Shown: piece after piece, positions 6,085-6,313 of the stretch | How positions within the stretch are numbered: position 1 is the first letter of the stretch | How the letters are laid out: each line of letters opens with the position of its first letter | Position numbers and translations under genes: made by a program | The notes under the pieces: model-generated | Databases searched by the model: none | What the model was told of the DNA's origin: nothing | The model's input: the letters and a program-made list of their open reading frames with translations, nothing else | NCBI GenBank assembly: GCA_007126675.1 | Contig: SLAU01000014.1 | Span: 1-6,313 of the forward strand | Length of the DNA: 6,313 nt | Direction: 5' to 3' | Source of the DNA: Balneolaceae bacterium | Lineage (GTDB): Bacteria; Bacteroidota; Rhodothermia; Balneolales; Balneolaceae

Positions 6085-6119
6085 ACACACCCCTAAATCC
6101 CCTCTCAAGAGGGGACTTT
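6085..6119. repeat. Solitary half-unit of the M1/M3 repeat family
   Basis: These 35 nt are the exact reverse complement of the left ends of M1 (976-1010) and M3 (3770-3804). The order is ACACACCCCT, a 4-nt linker AAAT, the palindrome CCCCTCTCAAGAGGGG, then ACTTT. No partner half is present nearby, so it stands alone 24 nt after M4. The short AAAT linker is what M1 and M3 have in their left halves, whereas their right halves carry a roughly 40-nt or longer hairpin-bearing insert at this position. Confidence 0.85.
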
Positions 6120-6121
6120 TT
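6098..6121 (+). terminator. Terminator-like hairpin between trpB and trpA (weak candidate)
   Basis: The half-unit palindrome forms a 7-bp stem, TCCCCTC (6098-6104) with GAGGGGA (6109-6115), around a TCAA loop. It is followed by C and five T residues (6117-6121). The form fits an intrinsic terminator, but it lies within the operon 52 nt before trpA, so attenuation or a processing end is equally likely. Confidence 0.3.
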
Positions 6122-6173
6122 AATCCTCAACTTTAATATAACACTGCCCGCATTTAGGCATAATTAATATTCA

Positions 6174-6313
6174 ATGACAACAAAAACATCACGCATACAA
6201 TCAGTTTTCAATCAAAAAAGAGACAGCGATAAAAAAATTATGTCGCTATTTATCACGGCGGGTTATCCTGATCTTGAATCTACCGTAGATCTAATCCTCG
6301 GGTTTGAAAAGAA
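6174..6313 (+). CDS. trpA: Tryptophan synthase alpha chain, 3'-truncated by the window edge
   Basis: TIM-barrel subunit that cleaves indole-3-glycerol phosphate to indole and glyceraldehyde 3-phosphate and passes indole to TrpB through the alpha-beta tunnel. Only the first 46 complete codons are in the window. The protein begins MTTKTSRIQSVFNQ and contains LFITAGYPDLEST (residues 25-37), the conserved first strand and loop of TrpA, which makes the assignment firm despite the small fragment. The catalytic glutamate and aspartate segments lie beyond the window. The ATG at 6174 follows an A/T-rich leader without a Shine-Dalgarno sequence. The 250-nt gap from trpB is the longest spacer here and is filled by M4 and a half-unit, unusual for two subunits made in equal amounts and often translationally coupled. 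Confidence 0.93.
   Translation, partial: MTTKTSRIQSVFNQKRDSDKKIMSLFITAGYPDLESTVDLILGFEK

Noticed and set aside
5973..6167. A 64-residue open frame between trpB and trpA
   Set aside because: It runs through M4 and the half-unit; its proline/arginine/glycine-rich tracts are just translated repeat arms, and it matches no family I recognise.

Overview
The window is a tryptophan-biosynthesis locus with every gene on the + strand, in the order trpS (5'-truncated), trpG, trpD, trpC, trpF, trpB, trpA (3'-truncated). All seven products are recognised from family motifs. The organism looks like a member of the Bacteroidota/Rhodothermota/Balneolota part of the tree. This is inferred from three things: the start codons lack Shine-Dalgarno sequences and often follow A/T-rich leaders, trpC and trpF are separate genes, and the spacers are filled with C-rich/G-rich palindromic repeats of a type common in those genomes. 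The species cannot be named from the window.

Layout: 1-960 is the tryptophanyl-tRNA synthetase gene without its first codons. 961-1158 is a spacer filled by a folded repeat (module M1). 1159-1749 is trpG and 1756-2793 is trpD, only 6 nt apart. 2794-2965 holds module M2. 2966-3784 is trpC, whose last four codons and stop lie inside module M3 (3770-3900). 3944-4609 is trpF. A different repeat family fills 4624-4698 directly before trpB (4706-5923). The last seven codons of trpB lie inside module M4 (5900-6060). A lone half-unit (6085-6119) follows, and trpA starts at 6174 and runs off the end.

The genes together encode the route from anthranilate to tryptophan: TrpD adds the phosphoribosyl group, TrpF isomerises, TrpC closes the indole ring, and TrpA/TrpB make indole and join it to serine. 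TrpG supplies ammonia to anthranilate synthase, but its partner TrpE is not in the window. TrpS uses the product by charging tRNA-Trp.

The most notable content is in the spacers. Four of the six gene junctions carry modules with one shared grammar: an outer inverted repeat whose arms are themselves small palindromes, an inner G-rich/C-rich inverted repeat, and optional hairpins replacing the linker. The actual sequences differ between M1/M3, M2 and M4, but pairing is kept. They resemble REP doublets (REPINs/BIMEs). Two of them have become the 3' ends of the trpC and trpB reading frames. No CRISPR, tRNA, rRNA, insertion-sequence transposase or convincing promoter was seen.
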